Source: Rhodococcus sp. 14-2483-1-2
GTDB lineage: Bacteria; Actinomycetota; Actinomycetes; Mycobacteriales; Mycobacteriaceae
Length of the DNA stretch: 64,000 nt
Direction of reading: 5' to 3'
Assembly (NCBI RefSeq): GCF_002259405.1
Contig: NZ_NPFW01000020.1
Span: 1-64,000 of the forward strand
Shown: positions 8,391-16,862 of the stretch, in pieces
Numbering within the stretch: position 1 is the first letter of the stretch
How the letters are laid out: every line of letters begins with the position of its first letter
Notes under the pieces: generated by a model
Databases searched by the model: none
What the model saw: the letters and a program-made list of their open reading frames with translations, nothing else
Told to the model about the DNA's origin: nothing
Translations under genes and position numbers: made by a program

Positions 8391-8881
8391 CCACACCAGA
8401 TGATGGCAAGCAGCGCATGCAGATCCAGGAACTCGGCGGCGCTCTGCTCAAGCTCAATGCAACAGACGCGACTGCCGCAGCACTGCTGACGAAACTGTTT
8501 CAGGTGGTTGCTGAGGAGGCCGCGCAATCGAAGCGTTTCGCAAAAGCGCTGGCCGGCGCATTTGCTGTTTCTGCAGTAAGCGGCGGTGAACCCATCGCCG
8601 AGGTGGTGGCGAAGCCGCCCGTGCGTAAGAAGGCGGCACCGAAGAAAGTGATCCGCCAGGCGGGCCAGTTCGATCCGTTCGACATCTACAGAGACAGTGG
8701 TGAAGAAGCCCTTGCTGCGAAGCTTGCTGAGCTGAATCTGGAGCAGCTGAGGGACATCATTGCTGAGCAAGAGATCGACATTCATAAGGAAACACGCCTC
8801 AAACGCAAGCCGCAAATTGTCGCGGACTGGGTAGTCGAGCGCGTGAAGTTGCTTGCAAACAAGGGGTCAGTGTTTCGGTGA
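8387..8881 (+). CDS. Small protein with SAP/Rho-N-like C-terminal helices
   Basis: A 164-aa protein, the last gene of the island, starting within the stop codon of the ParA-like gene. The N-terminal half is helical and alanine-rich. The middle is a lysine/arginine and proline linker (PPVRKKAAPKKVIRQAG, about residues 78-95). The C-terminal 60 residues contain a pattern (LAELNLEQLRDIIAEQ ... RLKRKPQIVADWVVERV) very like SAP or Rho-N helical DNA/RNA-binding modules. This suggests a nucleic-acid-binding adaptor, possibly the DNA-binding partner that ParB provides for other ParA proteins; the assignment is by pattern only. Its end overlaps the convergent DUF2071 gene by 15 bases, marking the right edge of the island. 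Confidence 0.75.
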   Translation: MTTPDDGKQRMQIQELGGALLKLNATDATAAALLTKLFQVVAEEAAQSKRFAKALAGAFAVSAVSGGEPIAEVVAKPPVRKKAAPKKVIRQAGQFDPFDIYRDSGEEALAAKLAELNLEQLRDIIAEQEIDIHKETRLKRKPQIVADWVVERVKLLANKGSVFR

Positions 8882-9631
8882 GCCACCCGAGAGAACCACG
8901 TAGGGCTTTCCGAATTGAGTCTCGACACCGGGGGAGTACAGCACCGAGTCCGGTGGCCGGGTACTCACACCGGGTAGGCCCGCCGCTGCCACGAGCTCGT
9001 CGGCGCAGTGGGTCAGCTCCGCATCGACCAGTGGCCAGTGTCGGTGCACGTTCGGAACGTACAACAGGCGTCCGGCGAGTGAGGTGTGCAATCCCCAACG
9101 CGCGGTGAGGAACACAGCGAGTGGATCCTCGGACATGTCGCGTGACCCTCTGACGACGCCGAAGTCCGTCGTTGCGCCTCGGCGCGGCGGTGCGAGTCGT
9201 CGGCTGCGGTAGCCGATCGTTCGACTGTCGTCGTCGATGTCGATCGATGACCAGCGGTACGGAACGCGAGCGGCGTTGGTGCCCAACACGACTGCGAGTC
9301 TGGTTGCTTCCAGTGATCGGAACACGACGCCGCGTCGACCCTCCGCGTCGATCGAGTACAGGCGCACGTTGATCTCACCGAACGTGCCGAAGTACGGAAC
9401 TGGGTGACGGTAACCGAGGCCGGCTCCGACCATGTGGAAGCCGATCAGCCCCACCCACGACGAGCCGTCGAATTCGTCGGGCGCGCACCCTCGGGGCAAC
9501 AGCGGGGCGACAGCCGAACTCGGAACCCGCCAGTGCAGAAAGACGAGCCGTTCCCATCGCTGATCCATCAGGATCGGACGAGGCAGCAGTGGTGGCCGCG
9601 GCCAGAGGCGTCGGGCATCGTCTCGATTCAT
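8867..9631 (-). CDS. DUF2071 family protein
   Basis: A 254-aa protein of the DUF2071 (YqjF-like) family. Typical features are the early segment RWERLVFLHWRVPSSAVAPLLPRG, the central GEINVRLYS and VVFRSLEATRLAVV strands, and the late VPNVHRHWPLVDAELTHC. The family has an acetoacetate-decarboxylase-like fold but no established reaction. Base composition returns to the higher GC of the chromosome here. The ATG at 9631 starts the conserved arginine-rich N-terminus; earlier in-frame codons belong to an antisense run-on of neighbouring genes. It probably forms no part of the adjacent island, since it is convergent to it. Confidence 0.85.
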   Translation of the reverse strand: MNRDDARRLWPRPPLLPRPILMDQRWERLVFLHWRVPSSAVAPLLPRGCAPDEFDGSSWVGLIGFHMVGAGLGYRHPVPYFGTFGEINVRLYSIDAEGRRGVVFRSLEATRLAVVLGTNAARVPYRWSSIDIDDDSRTIGYRSRRLAPPRRGATTDFGVVRGSRDMSEDPLAVFLTARWGLHTSLAGRLLYVPNVHRHWPLVDAELTHCADELVAAAGLPGVSTRPPDSVLYSPGVETQFGKPYVVLSGGSPKH

Positions 9632-9654
9632 CGTTCGAGCGTAGGCGCGACGCG

Positions 9655-10323
9655 TCAGGAGGCAGTGAATCGGGCGTGCACGCTCGCGGAGATCGTGATG
9701 TTCTCCGGTTTGAGGGCAAACCCGGCCGGCGCGGATGTGGCGGCGAACATGCGCGCCGAGGATTCGGCACCACCACTCTCCGCGATCCCTGGCAGCAGAC
9801 CGGGGTCGGCCACCGCGACGGCCTGCACGCCCGATCTCCCCAGGCTCGACGCGTAGGACTCGGCCTTGGAGACGGCGTCGCGAACAGCGAGTTCTCGGAC
9901 GGCGAGGGTGTGAGCAGTTCTGCTGGATTCGGTGAGGTCCCAGCCGAAGTGGTCGATCGACACTCCCTCGAGTGCGGATGCTGCGTAGACGAACGCATCC
10001 ACCAGATCGAGTTGGCTGAACTGCACCTCCACGGACGCCTCCGCTTGATACACGTACGGCAGTTGTTCTCCGTCGTGGTTGAACGGGCGGTGGCGCGAGT
10101 GGCGCACTTGGTCGACCGACCACCGATCGATGGGGCCGCCGTCGCTGTTGTAGAGCGGCTCGACCAATCTCGTGAGCTCCCGGACGAGTTGCTGAGCCGG
10201 TTCGGACGCCGACTCCGCCGTTCGTCCGTCGGTACGGACGGTCAGCGACAGCGTGCACTGCTCGGGCGGATAGGTGGCTGCGCCGTGACCGACGACTGTG
10301 ATGTCGAGTGCTTCATGGCTCAT
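9655..10323 (-). CDS. SIMPL (DUF541) domain protein
   Basis: A 222-aa protein with the DUF541/SIMPL pattern: an N-terminal ITVVGHGAATYPPEQCTLSL strand typical of the family, a central FVYAASALEGVSIDHFGWDL, and the family's C-terminal PENITISASVHARF. Related proteins are periplasmic or kinase-associated proteins of uncertain role. This one has no signal peptide, so it is probably cytoplasmic. The gene sits 23 bases upstream of the DUF2071 gene on the same strand, so the two may be cotranscribed. Start ATG at 10323. Confidence 0.85.
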   Translation of the reverse strand: MSHEALDITVVGHGAATYPPEQCTLSLTVRTDGRTAESASEPAQQLVRELTRLVEPLYNSDGGPIDRWSVDQVRHSRHRPFNHDGEQLPYVYQAEASVEVQFSQLDLVDAFVYAASALEGVSIDHFGWDLTESSRTAHTLAVRELAVRDAVSKAESYASSLGRSGVQAVAVADPGLLPGIAESGGAESSARMFAATSAPAGFALKPENITISASVHARFTAS

Positions 10324-10410
10324 GGCGTCCAGTCTCGCATCCGCGCACCGATATTCACCGAATCTCAACAGTGCTGGCCGACGCGTCAGGTGGGGAGGAC
10401 AATTGCGAAC

Positions 10411-11403
10411 ATGCTTCCTGTTCTCGATCTGGCTTCCGCCGAAAACGACCCCCGCGCGTTCCAGCGGTCACTGCGCGAAGCTGCTCATCGTTCCGGCTTC
10501 TTCTATCTCGTCGGACACGGGATCGAGACCGAACGAATGCACGAGGTGCTGCGTCTTGCGCGTCGGTTCTTCGCCGTGCCGGACCATGTGAAGGACGAGA
10601 TCAGTCAGCTGAAGAGCCCGCACTTCCGCGGTTACTCACGGGTGGGTGGGGAGCTGACCAACGGCCGCGTGGACTGGCGGGAGCAGATCGACATCGGACC
10701 CGAGCGCCCGGCCATCGACGGGGCCGAGGGGTACTGGAACCTGCAGGGTCCCAATCTGTGGCCGTCACAGCCCACAGGCTTCAGAGAGACGTTCGAGCAG
10801 TGGGAACGCACGGTATCGGGTCTCGGACTTCGCCTCCTGCGACATTGGGCGCAATCCCTCGGAGCCCCCGAGAACGTGTTCGACGATGCTTTTGCCACCG
10901 CGCCCGCAACGCTCATGAAGGTCGTCCGCTATCCGGGTACTCCCGACCATTCGCAGGGCGTCGGTGCGCACAAGGACTCCGGGGTGTTGACGCTGCTGCT
11001 CGTCGAGCCGGACTCGACCGGGCTGCAGGTGGAGACGACGCCCGATACCTGGATCGACGTTCCGCCGTTGGCCGGGGCGTTCATCGTCAACATCGGCGAG
11101 CTGTTGGAAGTGGCGACCGGCGGTTATCTACGGGCGACGCGGCATCGGGTCGTCGCGCCAGGGCCTGACACGGACCGGATATCGGTGCCCCACTTTCTGA
11201 GCCCGGCCCTCGATGCCGTCGTCCCGGTGATCGAACTGCCCGCCGAATTGGCGCAGCACTCACGAGGTGTCGAGAACGATCCCGACAACCCCATCTACAG
11301 CACCTACGGTGAGAACGCGTGGAAGTCACGTACGCGAGCGCACCCCGACGTGGCGCAGTTGCACCACGGCATCGCTCCGGCCGGTCGGCAGTCTGCTTAC
11401 TGA
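10411..11403 (+). CDS. Isopenicillin N synthase-like 2-oxoglutarate/Fe(II) oxygenase
   Basis: A 330-aa non-haem iron oxygenase of the isopenicillin-N-synthase/gibberellin-oxidase family. The N-terminal DIOX_N part contains GFFYLVGHGI. The double-stranded beta-helix holds the iron ligands H187 and D189 (GAHKDSG) and H245 (RATRHRV), followed by an R-x-S pair (DRIS, about residues 256-258) that would hold 2-oxoglutarate. Such enzymes hydroxylate or desaturate small molecules, and the substrate is not evident from neighbours. The ATG at 10411 follows GGGGAGGAC, a good ribosome-binding site. The stop overlaps the convergent DoxX gene by 7 bases. Confidence 0.92.
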   Translation: MLPVLDLASAENDPRAFQRSLREAAHRSGFFYLVGHGIETERMHEVLRLARRFFAVPDHVKDEISQLKSPHFRGYSRVGGELTNGRVDWREQIDIGPERPAIDGAEGYWNLQGPNLWPSQPTGFRETFEQWERTVSGLGLRLLRHWAQSLGAPENVFDDAFATAPATLMKVVRYPGTPDHSQGVGAHKDSGVLTLLLVEPDSTGLQVETTPDTWIDVPPLAGAFIVNIGELLEVATGGYLRATRHRVVAPGPDTDRISVPHFLSPALDAVVPVIELPAELAQHSRGVENDPDNPIYSTYGENAWKSRTRAHPDVAQLHHGIAPAGRQSAY

Positions 11404-11825
11404 CGCCGACTGCTGCCCTGACGTGACGCGCGGTACTGGGCCCACGCCCCGGTGCACCACAGTGCCCAGACGATCAGCAGCGGCTGGAACAGCAATCGGA
11501 TTCCTCGTGCCGAATCGGAGTCGAGGCCGAACGCGTCGGTGTGGGTGACGAACTGCGAGATGTTGCCGGGAAAGACCGCGACGAAGAATGCGGCGACCAC
11601 CCAACCCACGAGCGGCGCGCGAGCAGTCCAGAACAGCAGCGCCAGGCCGAGCGCGATCTCCACGACGCCCGATGCCAGCACGACGAAGTCGGTGCTCAGC
11701 GGCACCCACTCGGGAACCTGCGCTGTGAACGTCTCGCGCGCCCAGAAGAGGTGGCTGAGCCCGGCGAAGACGAGGAACGCCCCCAACACGACCCGCCCGA
11801 TGGTGCGAGAAATCGATTTCGTCAT
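11397..11825 (-). CDS. DoxX family integral membrane protein
   Basis: A 142-aa protein with four predicted membrane helices: VLGAFLVFAGLSHLF, FVVLASGVVEIALGLALLF, LVGWVVAAFFVAVF and LLFQPLLIVWALWC. Spacing and the AGLSHLFWARETF turn match DoxX/YphA-type proteins, which have been linked to oxidoreductase complexes or redox control in other bacteria but lack a firm function. The ATG at 11825 was preferred over an upstream in-frame ATG because it puts the first helix at the usual distance from the N-terminus. The 5' region is shared with the divergent polymerase gene. Confidence 0.85.
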   Translation of the reverse strand: MTKSISRTIGRVVLGAFLVFAGLSHLFWARETFTAQVPEWVPLSTDFVVLASGVVEIALGLALLFWTARAPLVGWVVAAFFVAVFPGNISQFVTHTDAFGLDSDSARGIRLLFQPLLIVWALWCTGAWAQYRASRQGSSRRQ

Positions 11826-11859
11826 GGCGTCATGAGACACCACGGGCACACTGAACACC

Positions 11860-12927
11860 ATGACCGGGAGCGCTTCGACCGACTTCGCTCGTCGCCGATG
11901 GGTACTGCATGTCGACCTCGATCAGTTCATCGCCGCCGTCGAAGTGCTGCGCAACCCCGATCTGGTGGGCAAGGCAGTGGTGGTCGGAGGGCGGGGAGAT
12001 CCCACCGAACGCGGGGTGGTCTCGACGGCCTCGTACGAGGCGCGTGCGAAGGGCGTCGGGTCCGGAATGCCACTGCGCGTCGCTGCAAAGAAGATTCCCG
12101 ACGCGGTCTTCCTGCCCGTGGACAAGCAGGCGTACGACGAGGCGTCGGCGATGGTGATGGACACTTTGCGGACGATGGGGTACGTGGTCGAGGTCATCGG
12201 CTGGGACGAGGCGTTTCTCGGTGTGGAGACCGACGATCCCGAGGGTGTGGCGAAGACAGTGCACGACGCCGTGTTCGACGCGACGGGGCTGCATTGCTCG
12301 GTGGGCATCGGAGACAACAAGTTACGAGCCAAGATCGCCACCGACTTCGACAAGCCGCAGGGCATCTATCGCCTGACGCAGGACAATTGGTTCGAGGTGA
12401 TGGGCGATCGCGGCACCGATGCGCTGTGGGGGATCGGCAAGAAGATCTCGAAGAGGTTGGCCGCCCTCGGCATCTCGACAGTCCGAGAACTGGCCGATGC
12501 GCAGGACGCGGACCTCGCCGCCGCGTTCGGACCGAAGATCGGTCCGTGGCTCGGCACGAAAGGGCGAGGCATCGACCTCGCGCCGGTGACGTCCGAGCCG
12601 TGGGTTGCACGGTCGCACAGCCGTGAGGTCACGTTCCAGACCAATGTCGCCGATTGGGCGGTCATCCGAGACGAGGTCGCCGGTTTGACGTCGAAGGTGT
12701 TGGCCGACATCGAAGCCGAGAACCGGCCGGCTGTTCGGGCGGCATTGAAGATCCGCTACGCGCCGTTCGAGACGCATACCGTCAGCGCACCGATCGTCGG
12801 TGCGCCGACCTTCGATCCGAAGATTCTGACCTCGGCTGCGGTGGCCCTCGTCGACCGCCTCGACCACAGTCGCGAGGTTCGATTGATCGGCGTCCGGCTC
12901 GAAATGACTCCGCCGCAACCTTTCTGA
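11860..12927 (+). CDS. dinB: Y-family DNA polymerase (DNA polymerase IV type)
   Basis: A 355-aa translesion polymerase. The first catalytic aspartate lies in HVDLDQF (about residues 17-23), followed by the fingers motif VVSTASYEARAKGV. The palm motif appears as GWDEAFLGVE (about 107-116) rather than the common SIDEAFLD, keeping the D-E pair. The thumb (about 185-220) has GIGKKISKRLAALGI, and the little-finger region carries SREVTFQ. Actinobacteria often have several DinB paralogues, and this one lacks an obvious C-terminal beta-clamp-binding pentapeptide (it ends LEMTPPQPF). It abuts the convergent TerD gene directly, with no base between the two stops. Confidence 0.93.
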   Translation: MTGSASTDFARRRWVLHVDLDQFIAAVEVLRNPDLVGKAVVVGGRGDPTERGVVSTASYEARAKGVGSGMPLRVAAKKIPDAVFLPVDKQAYDEASAMVMDTLRTMGYVVEVIGWDEAFLGVETDDPEGVAKTVHDAVFDATGLHCSVGIGDNKLRAKIATDFDKPQGIYRLTQDNWFEVMGDRGTDALWGIGKKISKRLAALGISTVRELADAQDADLAAAFGPKIGPWLGTKGRGIDLAPVTSEPWVARSHSREVTFQTNVADWAVIRDEVAGLTSKVLADIEAENRPAVRAALKIRYAPFETHTVSAPIVGAPTFDPKILTSAAVALVDRLDHSREVRLIGVRLEMTPPQPF

Positions 12928-13632
12928 TTACTTGCGACCCGCCGCCCAGCGCAGTCCCCAACCGTACTTCTTGTCGAGGTCGGCCTGGCTGCCCTGGATG
13001 TACTCGACCTCGCGGGTGACGGTGATCCCCGCAGATGTGTTCTCCAACAATGCGATCGAGCAGATTCGCGCGGAGTTCTCGGCCGAGTCGAGGCGTACCT
13101 CGACCTGTGGTCCGCTGGTGGGGTACAGCGTCACCACCCCGTCGACTGCTGCCCAGTTCGGTGCGCCGTCGTAGATCATCGCGAAGATCAGGATTCGAGC
13201 GAACTTCTCGGGATGGGCGAGGTTGATGTGCATGTTCTCGCCGCCGCTGACCGAACCGGAGCGATCGTCGCCGTCGAGCGCGATGAACGGGGCATCCTGC
13301 AGTGAACCGAAGCTGTTCCCGAGTGCCTGGACGACGCCCTTGGAACCGTCACGCAGTTCGTAGAGGCAGCCGAGGTCGAGATCGACACCGCCGGAGCCGT
13401 ACGACGCCGCGGCCAACTTGGCCAGGAAGCCCTTCTTCTTCGGCTGTGCCGCAGGTGCGCCGGTCGACCAGTTCAGGTTGACCCGCATCGAACCCTGCTT
13501 CTCGCCGGACTTGGTGAGGCTGATCGTCGGCGACGCCTTGGACAGCGTCACTTTGCTCAGACTGACCGGAGCACCGGCCTGCGACGCCGAGGATTGCCCG
13601 GACGAGGGCTTGCGGGTGTAGTCGATGGCCAT
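12928..13632 (-). CDS. TerD-family stress protein with N-terminal extension
   Basis: A 234-aa TerD/CABP-like protein. The conserved TerD core is clear: VRVNLNW-type strand, VDLDLGCLYEL, GDDRSGSVSGGENMHINL (the acidic calcium-binding loop), and FAMIYDG near residues 150-160. About 40 residues of Ser/Gly/Ala-rich sequence precede the core (SSGQSSASQAGAPVSLSKVTLSK). Family members bind calcium and are linked to tellurite and general stress tolerance. No TerABCEZ genes are adjacent, so it is a solitary TerD-like protein. Start ATG at 13632. Confidence 0.88.
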   Translation of the reverse strand: MAIDYTRKPSSGQSSASQAGAPVSLSKVTLSKASPTISLTKSGEKQGSMRVNLNWSTGAPAAQPKKKGFLAKLAAASYGSGGVDLDLGCLYELRDGSKGVVQALGNSFGSLQDAPFIALDGDDRSGSVSGGENMHINLAHPEKFARILIFAMIYDGAPNWAAVDGVVTLYPTSGPQVEVRLDSAENSARICSIALLENTSAGITVTREVEYIQGSQADLDKKYGWGLRWAAGRK

Positions 13633-13749
13633 GGTTGTGCCTTCCGGAACGGTCGGTTACCGGATCGAGTGTCCGGTTTGGGCGGTGTGTCGACAATAAC
13701 CGCCTGTCCGATCATCTCGATGATCGCATCGCTGCGTACGAGAATTCGT

Positions 13750-15501
13750 CTACGGTCGTGGCACGTTACGCAGATTCGACTTGGCCATTCGCATTGCCTC
13801 GCCGACGCCGCCGTTGAGCACGACCTTGCTCATCGCGAGCGCGAATCCCTTGATCTGCTCGCCGGTGATGGTCGGCGGGACGGACAGTGCCAGCGGATCG
13901 GTGATCAGTTGCACCAGCGCCGGTCCGTCGACGGCGAACGCGGTCTCGAGTGCGCCGCGGATGTCCTCGGGCTGCTCGACGCGTTGTGCGTGGATACCCG
14001 CGGCGGCGGCGATGCCGGTGTAATCGACCTGGGGCACGTCGACGCCGAAGTCGGGCAGACCGTCGACGAGCATCTCGGCCTTGACCATGCCGAGCGTGGA
14101 ATTGTCGAACAACACGATCTTCACGGGCAGCTTGTACATTGCGACGGTCAAGAGTTCGGAGAGCAGCATCGAGAATCCGCCGTCGCCGGAGATCGAGACG
14201 ACCTGGCGGCCCGGATTGGCGAACTGCGCTCCGATGGCGTGTGGCAGGGCATTGGCCATCGAACCGTGCAGCATCGACGCGACGAATGCCCTTCTGCCGG
14301 TGGGGTTGATGTACCGCGCGGTCCACACGTTGCACATGCCGGTGTCGGTGGTGAACACGGCGTCGTCGGCGGCGAGGTCGTCGAGAACCGAGGCAGCGTA
14401 CTCGGGGTGGATCGGAACGAGCTTCTCGGCGTTGCGGGTGTACGCGCCGACGGTCTTCCCCATCAGGTCGTTGTGCTTGTCCACCCACTTCTCCACGTAG
14501 CGGCGGTCGGTCTTGCGAGTGATCAATGGCTGCAACGCATTCAGGGTTGCCCGAACATCACCGTGGATCGGGTACTGCACCGAGGTTCGACGCCCCAGCT
14601 TCGTGGGATCGATGTCGATCTGCGCGGTCGTGACGTCTTCGGGCAGGAACTGCTGGTACGGAAAGTCGGTGCCGAGCAGGATGAGCAGATCCGCGTCGTG
14701 AATTCCTGCATGGGCCGCGCCGTAGCCCAGCAACCCTGTCATGCCGACGTCGTACGGGTTGTCGTACTGGATGAATTCCTTGCCGCGCAACGAATGTCCG
14801 ACGGGGGCACCGATGGTGTCGGCGAACGCGACCACCTCGTCGTGGGCACCCTTGACTCCGTAGCCGGCGAAGATGGCAACCTTCTCGGCATTGTTGATGG
14901 CGTCGGCCAGTTTCTGGATGTCCGATGCAGGCGGTGTGACGATCGGTGTGGACGGAATGGCGATCGGATCCATCGTGCCGGCGGCCGACAGCTCGGCGAT
15001 GTCTCCGGGGAGCGTCAGCACCGACACCCCACCACCGGTGACCGCGGCGTTGATCGCCGCTCGGAACACCCGGGGAGCCTGCGCGGCGGTGGAGACGAAT
15101 TCGTTGTAGAGCGAGCATTCACCGAAGAGGCGGTCTGGGTGCGTCTCCTGGAAGTACCCCGAGCCGATCTCGCTGCTGGGAATGTGCGACGCGATCGCCA
15201 GAACCGGTGCGCCGGAACGGTGTGCGTCGTACAGGCCGTTGATCAGATGCAGATTTCCGGGTCCGCACGAACCCGCACAGACGGCGAGTGTGCCGGTGGT
15301 CTGCGCGTCGGCAGACGCCGCGAACGCCGCGGCCTCCTCGTGTCGTACGTGAATCCAGTCGATACCGCCCTTGGCCGATCCACCGGTGCGACGCACTGCG
15401 TCGACCACAGGATTGAGACTGTCGCCGACGATGCCGTAGATGCGTTGTACGCCGGCGTCGACGAGTCCTCGAACGAGCTGATCGGCCACTGTGGTGGGCA
15501 T
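13750..15501 (-). CDS. poxB: Thiamine-diphosphate pyruvate oxidase/dehydrogenase (PoxB type)
   Basis: A 583-aa thiamine-diphosphate enzyme. The N-terminal pyrimidine-binding domain starts VADQLVRGLVDAGVQRIYGIVGDSLNP and contains the catalytic glutamate region HVRHEEAAAFAAS. The middle domain follows, and the C-terminal pyrophosphate domain has the metal-binding GDGGFSMLLSELLT and NSTLGMV pattern. Length and the SLNPVVDAV start match PoxB (pyruvate to acetate plus CO2, electrons to quinone or FAD) rather than acetolactate synthase. It would work at the inner face of the membrane under overflow or stationary conditions. The gene stands alone, 196 bases from the LacI-type regulator gene. Confidence 0.9.
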   Translation of the reverse strand: MPTTVADQLVRGLVDAGVQRIYGIVGDSLNPVVDAVRRTGGSAKGGIDWIHVRHEEAAAFAASADAQTTGTLAVCAGSCGPGNLHLINGLYDAHRSGAPVLAIASHIPSSEIGSGYFQETHPDRLFGECSLYNEFVSTAAQAPRVFRAAINAAVTGGGVSVLTLPGDIAELSAAGTMDPIAIPSTPIVTPPASDIQKLADAINNAEKVAIFAGYGVKGAHDEVVAFADTIGAPVGHSLRGKEFIQYDNPYDVGMTGLLGYGAAHAGIHDADLLILLGTDFPYQQFLPEDVTTAQIDIDPTKLGRRTSVQYPIHGDVRATLNALQPLITRKTDRRYVEKWVDKHNDLMGKTVGAYTRNAEKLVPIHPEYAASVLDDLAADDAVFTTDTGMCNVWTARYINPTGRRAFVASMLHGSMANALPHAIGAQFANPGRQVVSISGDGGFSMLLSELLTVAMYKLPVKIVLFDNSTLGMVKAEMLVDGLPDFGVDVPQVDYTGIAAAAGIHAQRVEQPEDIRGALETAFAVDGPALVQLITDPLALSVPPTITGEQIKGFALAMSKVVLNGGVGEAMRMAKSNLRNVPRP

Positions 15502-15697
15502 TTCACTGTCTCCTCAAAATTCGGTGACGCACCGATATGCCTCGGCTGCGCCTTCTCGACGCCTTCCCTGCACCGAGGGTCTGCCAAACATAGAAGTGCA
15601 CGCAACGGAGGGTCGTCAAGGTGAACCTGCTGGTGAAGGCCCTCTACGATCTCCGTCACGTCGGGATGTTCCAGGCAGCACCCAGAGATGACTGAGG

Positions 15698-16750
15698 CTA
15701 CCCGCCGACCGGCGAGAAGTGGCTGGGTGCAGTTCGTCCCGGAACCGTGGAGTCGCGGACGACCAGCGTCGGCGTGAGTGCCACCGAGGACACCGGCAGT
15801 CCGTGGGTGACGGCCAACAGCATTTCGGCTGCGCGTGTGCCGATTTCGCGGTGCGGGCTGTGCACTGTCGTCAAGGGCACCGTCAGCTCGCTGCAGATCG
15901 AGATGTCGTTGTAGCCGACGACCGCAACGTCGCGTCCCGGCTGCAATTCCGCTTCGCGCAGGACGCCGAGAACTCCGATGGCACTGAAATCGTTGGTCGC
16001 GAAGATCGCCGTCGGCGGTGTCGGCAATGCCAGAAGTGCTGTGGCCCCGCGTCGTCCGGCCTCGGGATCGAAGCCCTCTTCCCGTACGTACTCGTCCGGA
16101 ACGTCGATGCCTGCATCGCGGAGGGCAGCTCGGCAGCCCTCCAATCGGTCGATCCCGGTGCTGGCCCACGCCGGACCGGACACGATCCCCACTCGGGTGT
16201 GGCCGAGTCTGGCCAAGTGCTCACCGGCGAGGTAACCGCCCCGATGGTCGTCGCACGTCACCGAGGTCATCCCCGGGTATCTACGGCTGATGAGCACGAA
16301 CTTGATTCCTCGGCGGTGCAGGTCCTCGAGGTTCTCGCTGTCGAGGCGAGCATCGCCGAAGATGAGGCCGTCGACGTTGCGGCCGAGCAACAGATCGATG
16401 CGTCGACGCTGCTGAATCGGATCGTCGTGGGTGTTGGCGACGAAGGTCTCGTACCCGGCACGGTTCGCTGTTTCCTCGATGGCGTCGTACATCGCCGAGA
16501 GCACCACGTCGGTCAATCGCGGGACGAGTACACCGAACGCGGTGGACTTCTTGGTGGTCAAGCTCGCCGCGTTGGGGTTGGGGACATAGTCCATCTCGCG
16601 GGCCAGCTCGAACAATCGCAGGTCTCCTGCGCTGGCACCGGCCGGGTCGAGCGCAACGCGTCGCAGAGCTCGGGAAACGGTCGAGACATGAACTCCCGCA
16701 GCAGCTGCGACCGTTTTGAGCGTGACGCTTCCCGACGTAGTGCTGTCCAC
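15698..16750 (-). CDS. LacI-family transcriptional regulator of the pyridine-type cluster
   Basis: A 350-aa LacI/GalR regulator. The N-terminal HTH is TLKTVAAAAGVHVSTVSRALRR (about residues 11-32), followed by the hinge and a periplasmic-binding-protein-like ligand domain (FGVLVPRLTDVVLSAMYDAIEETA ... GIKFVLISRRYP ... AIFATNDFSAIGVLGVLREA). It is divergent from the catabolic cluster and separated from it by 112 bases that contain a perfect LacI-type palindrome at 16816-16833. It is therefore likely the autoregulated repressor of the 16863-27613 genes. LacI control of an N-heterocycle pathway is unusual, since Pseudomonas nic genes use a MarR-type repressor. Confidence 0.92.
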   Translation of the reverse strand: MDSTTSGSVTLKTVAAAAGVHVSTVSRALRRVALDPAGASAGDLRLFELAREMDYVPNPNAASLTTKKSTAFGVLVPRLTDVVLSAMYDAIEETANRAGYETFVANTHDDPIQQRRRIDLLLGRNVDGLIFGDARLDSENLEDLHRRGIKFVLISRRYPGMTSVTCDDHRGGYLAGEHLARLGHTRVGIVSGPAWASTGIDRLEGCRAALRDAGIDVPDEYVREEGFDPEAGRRGATALLALPTPPTAIFATNDFSAIGVLGVLREAELQPGRDVAVVGYNDISICSELTVPLTTVHSPHREIGTRAAEMLLAVTHGLPVSSVALTPTLVVRDSTVPGRTAPSHFSPVGG

Positions 16751-16815
16751 TGGCGGTTCCCCTCGATCCTCCGTCGGCGCTGCCCCGACCCCTGATGACC
16801 CCTAAGCTAGCACCG

Positions 16816-16833
16816 TGCGCAATCGTTTGCGCA
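16816..16833. promoter_or_regulatory. LacI-type operator in the divergent promoter region
   Basis: TGCGCAA-TCGT-TTGCGCA is a perfect 7+7 inverted repeat with a CpG at its centre, the classic form of a LacI/GalR operator. It lies 66 bases before the regulator start (16750, minus strand) and 30 bases before the formamidase start (16863, plus strand), so binding could block both promoters. Confidence 0.8.
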
Positions 16834-16862
16834 ACAAGTTGCCCTCGAGGAACGGACATTCG

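Noticed and set aside
1-8881. Attachment-site duplication flanking the island
   Set aside because: Reading the edges by eye (900-1031 and 8860-8900) I saw no clear direct repeat or integrase gene; a systematic repeat search was not possible.
9589-10410. Upstream extension of the oxygenase gene
   Set aside because: It is antisense to the SIMPL and DUF2071 genes; the oxygenase has a good ribosome-binding site before 10411.
13594-15624. 676-codon plus-strand frame over the pyruvate oxidase gene
   Set aside because: The minus strand encodes a complete thiamine-diphosphate enzyme; the plus frame has no domain.
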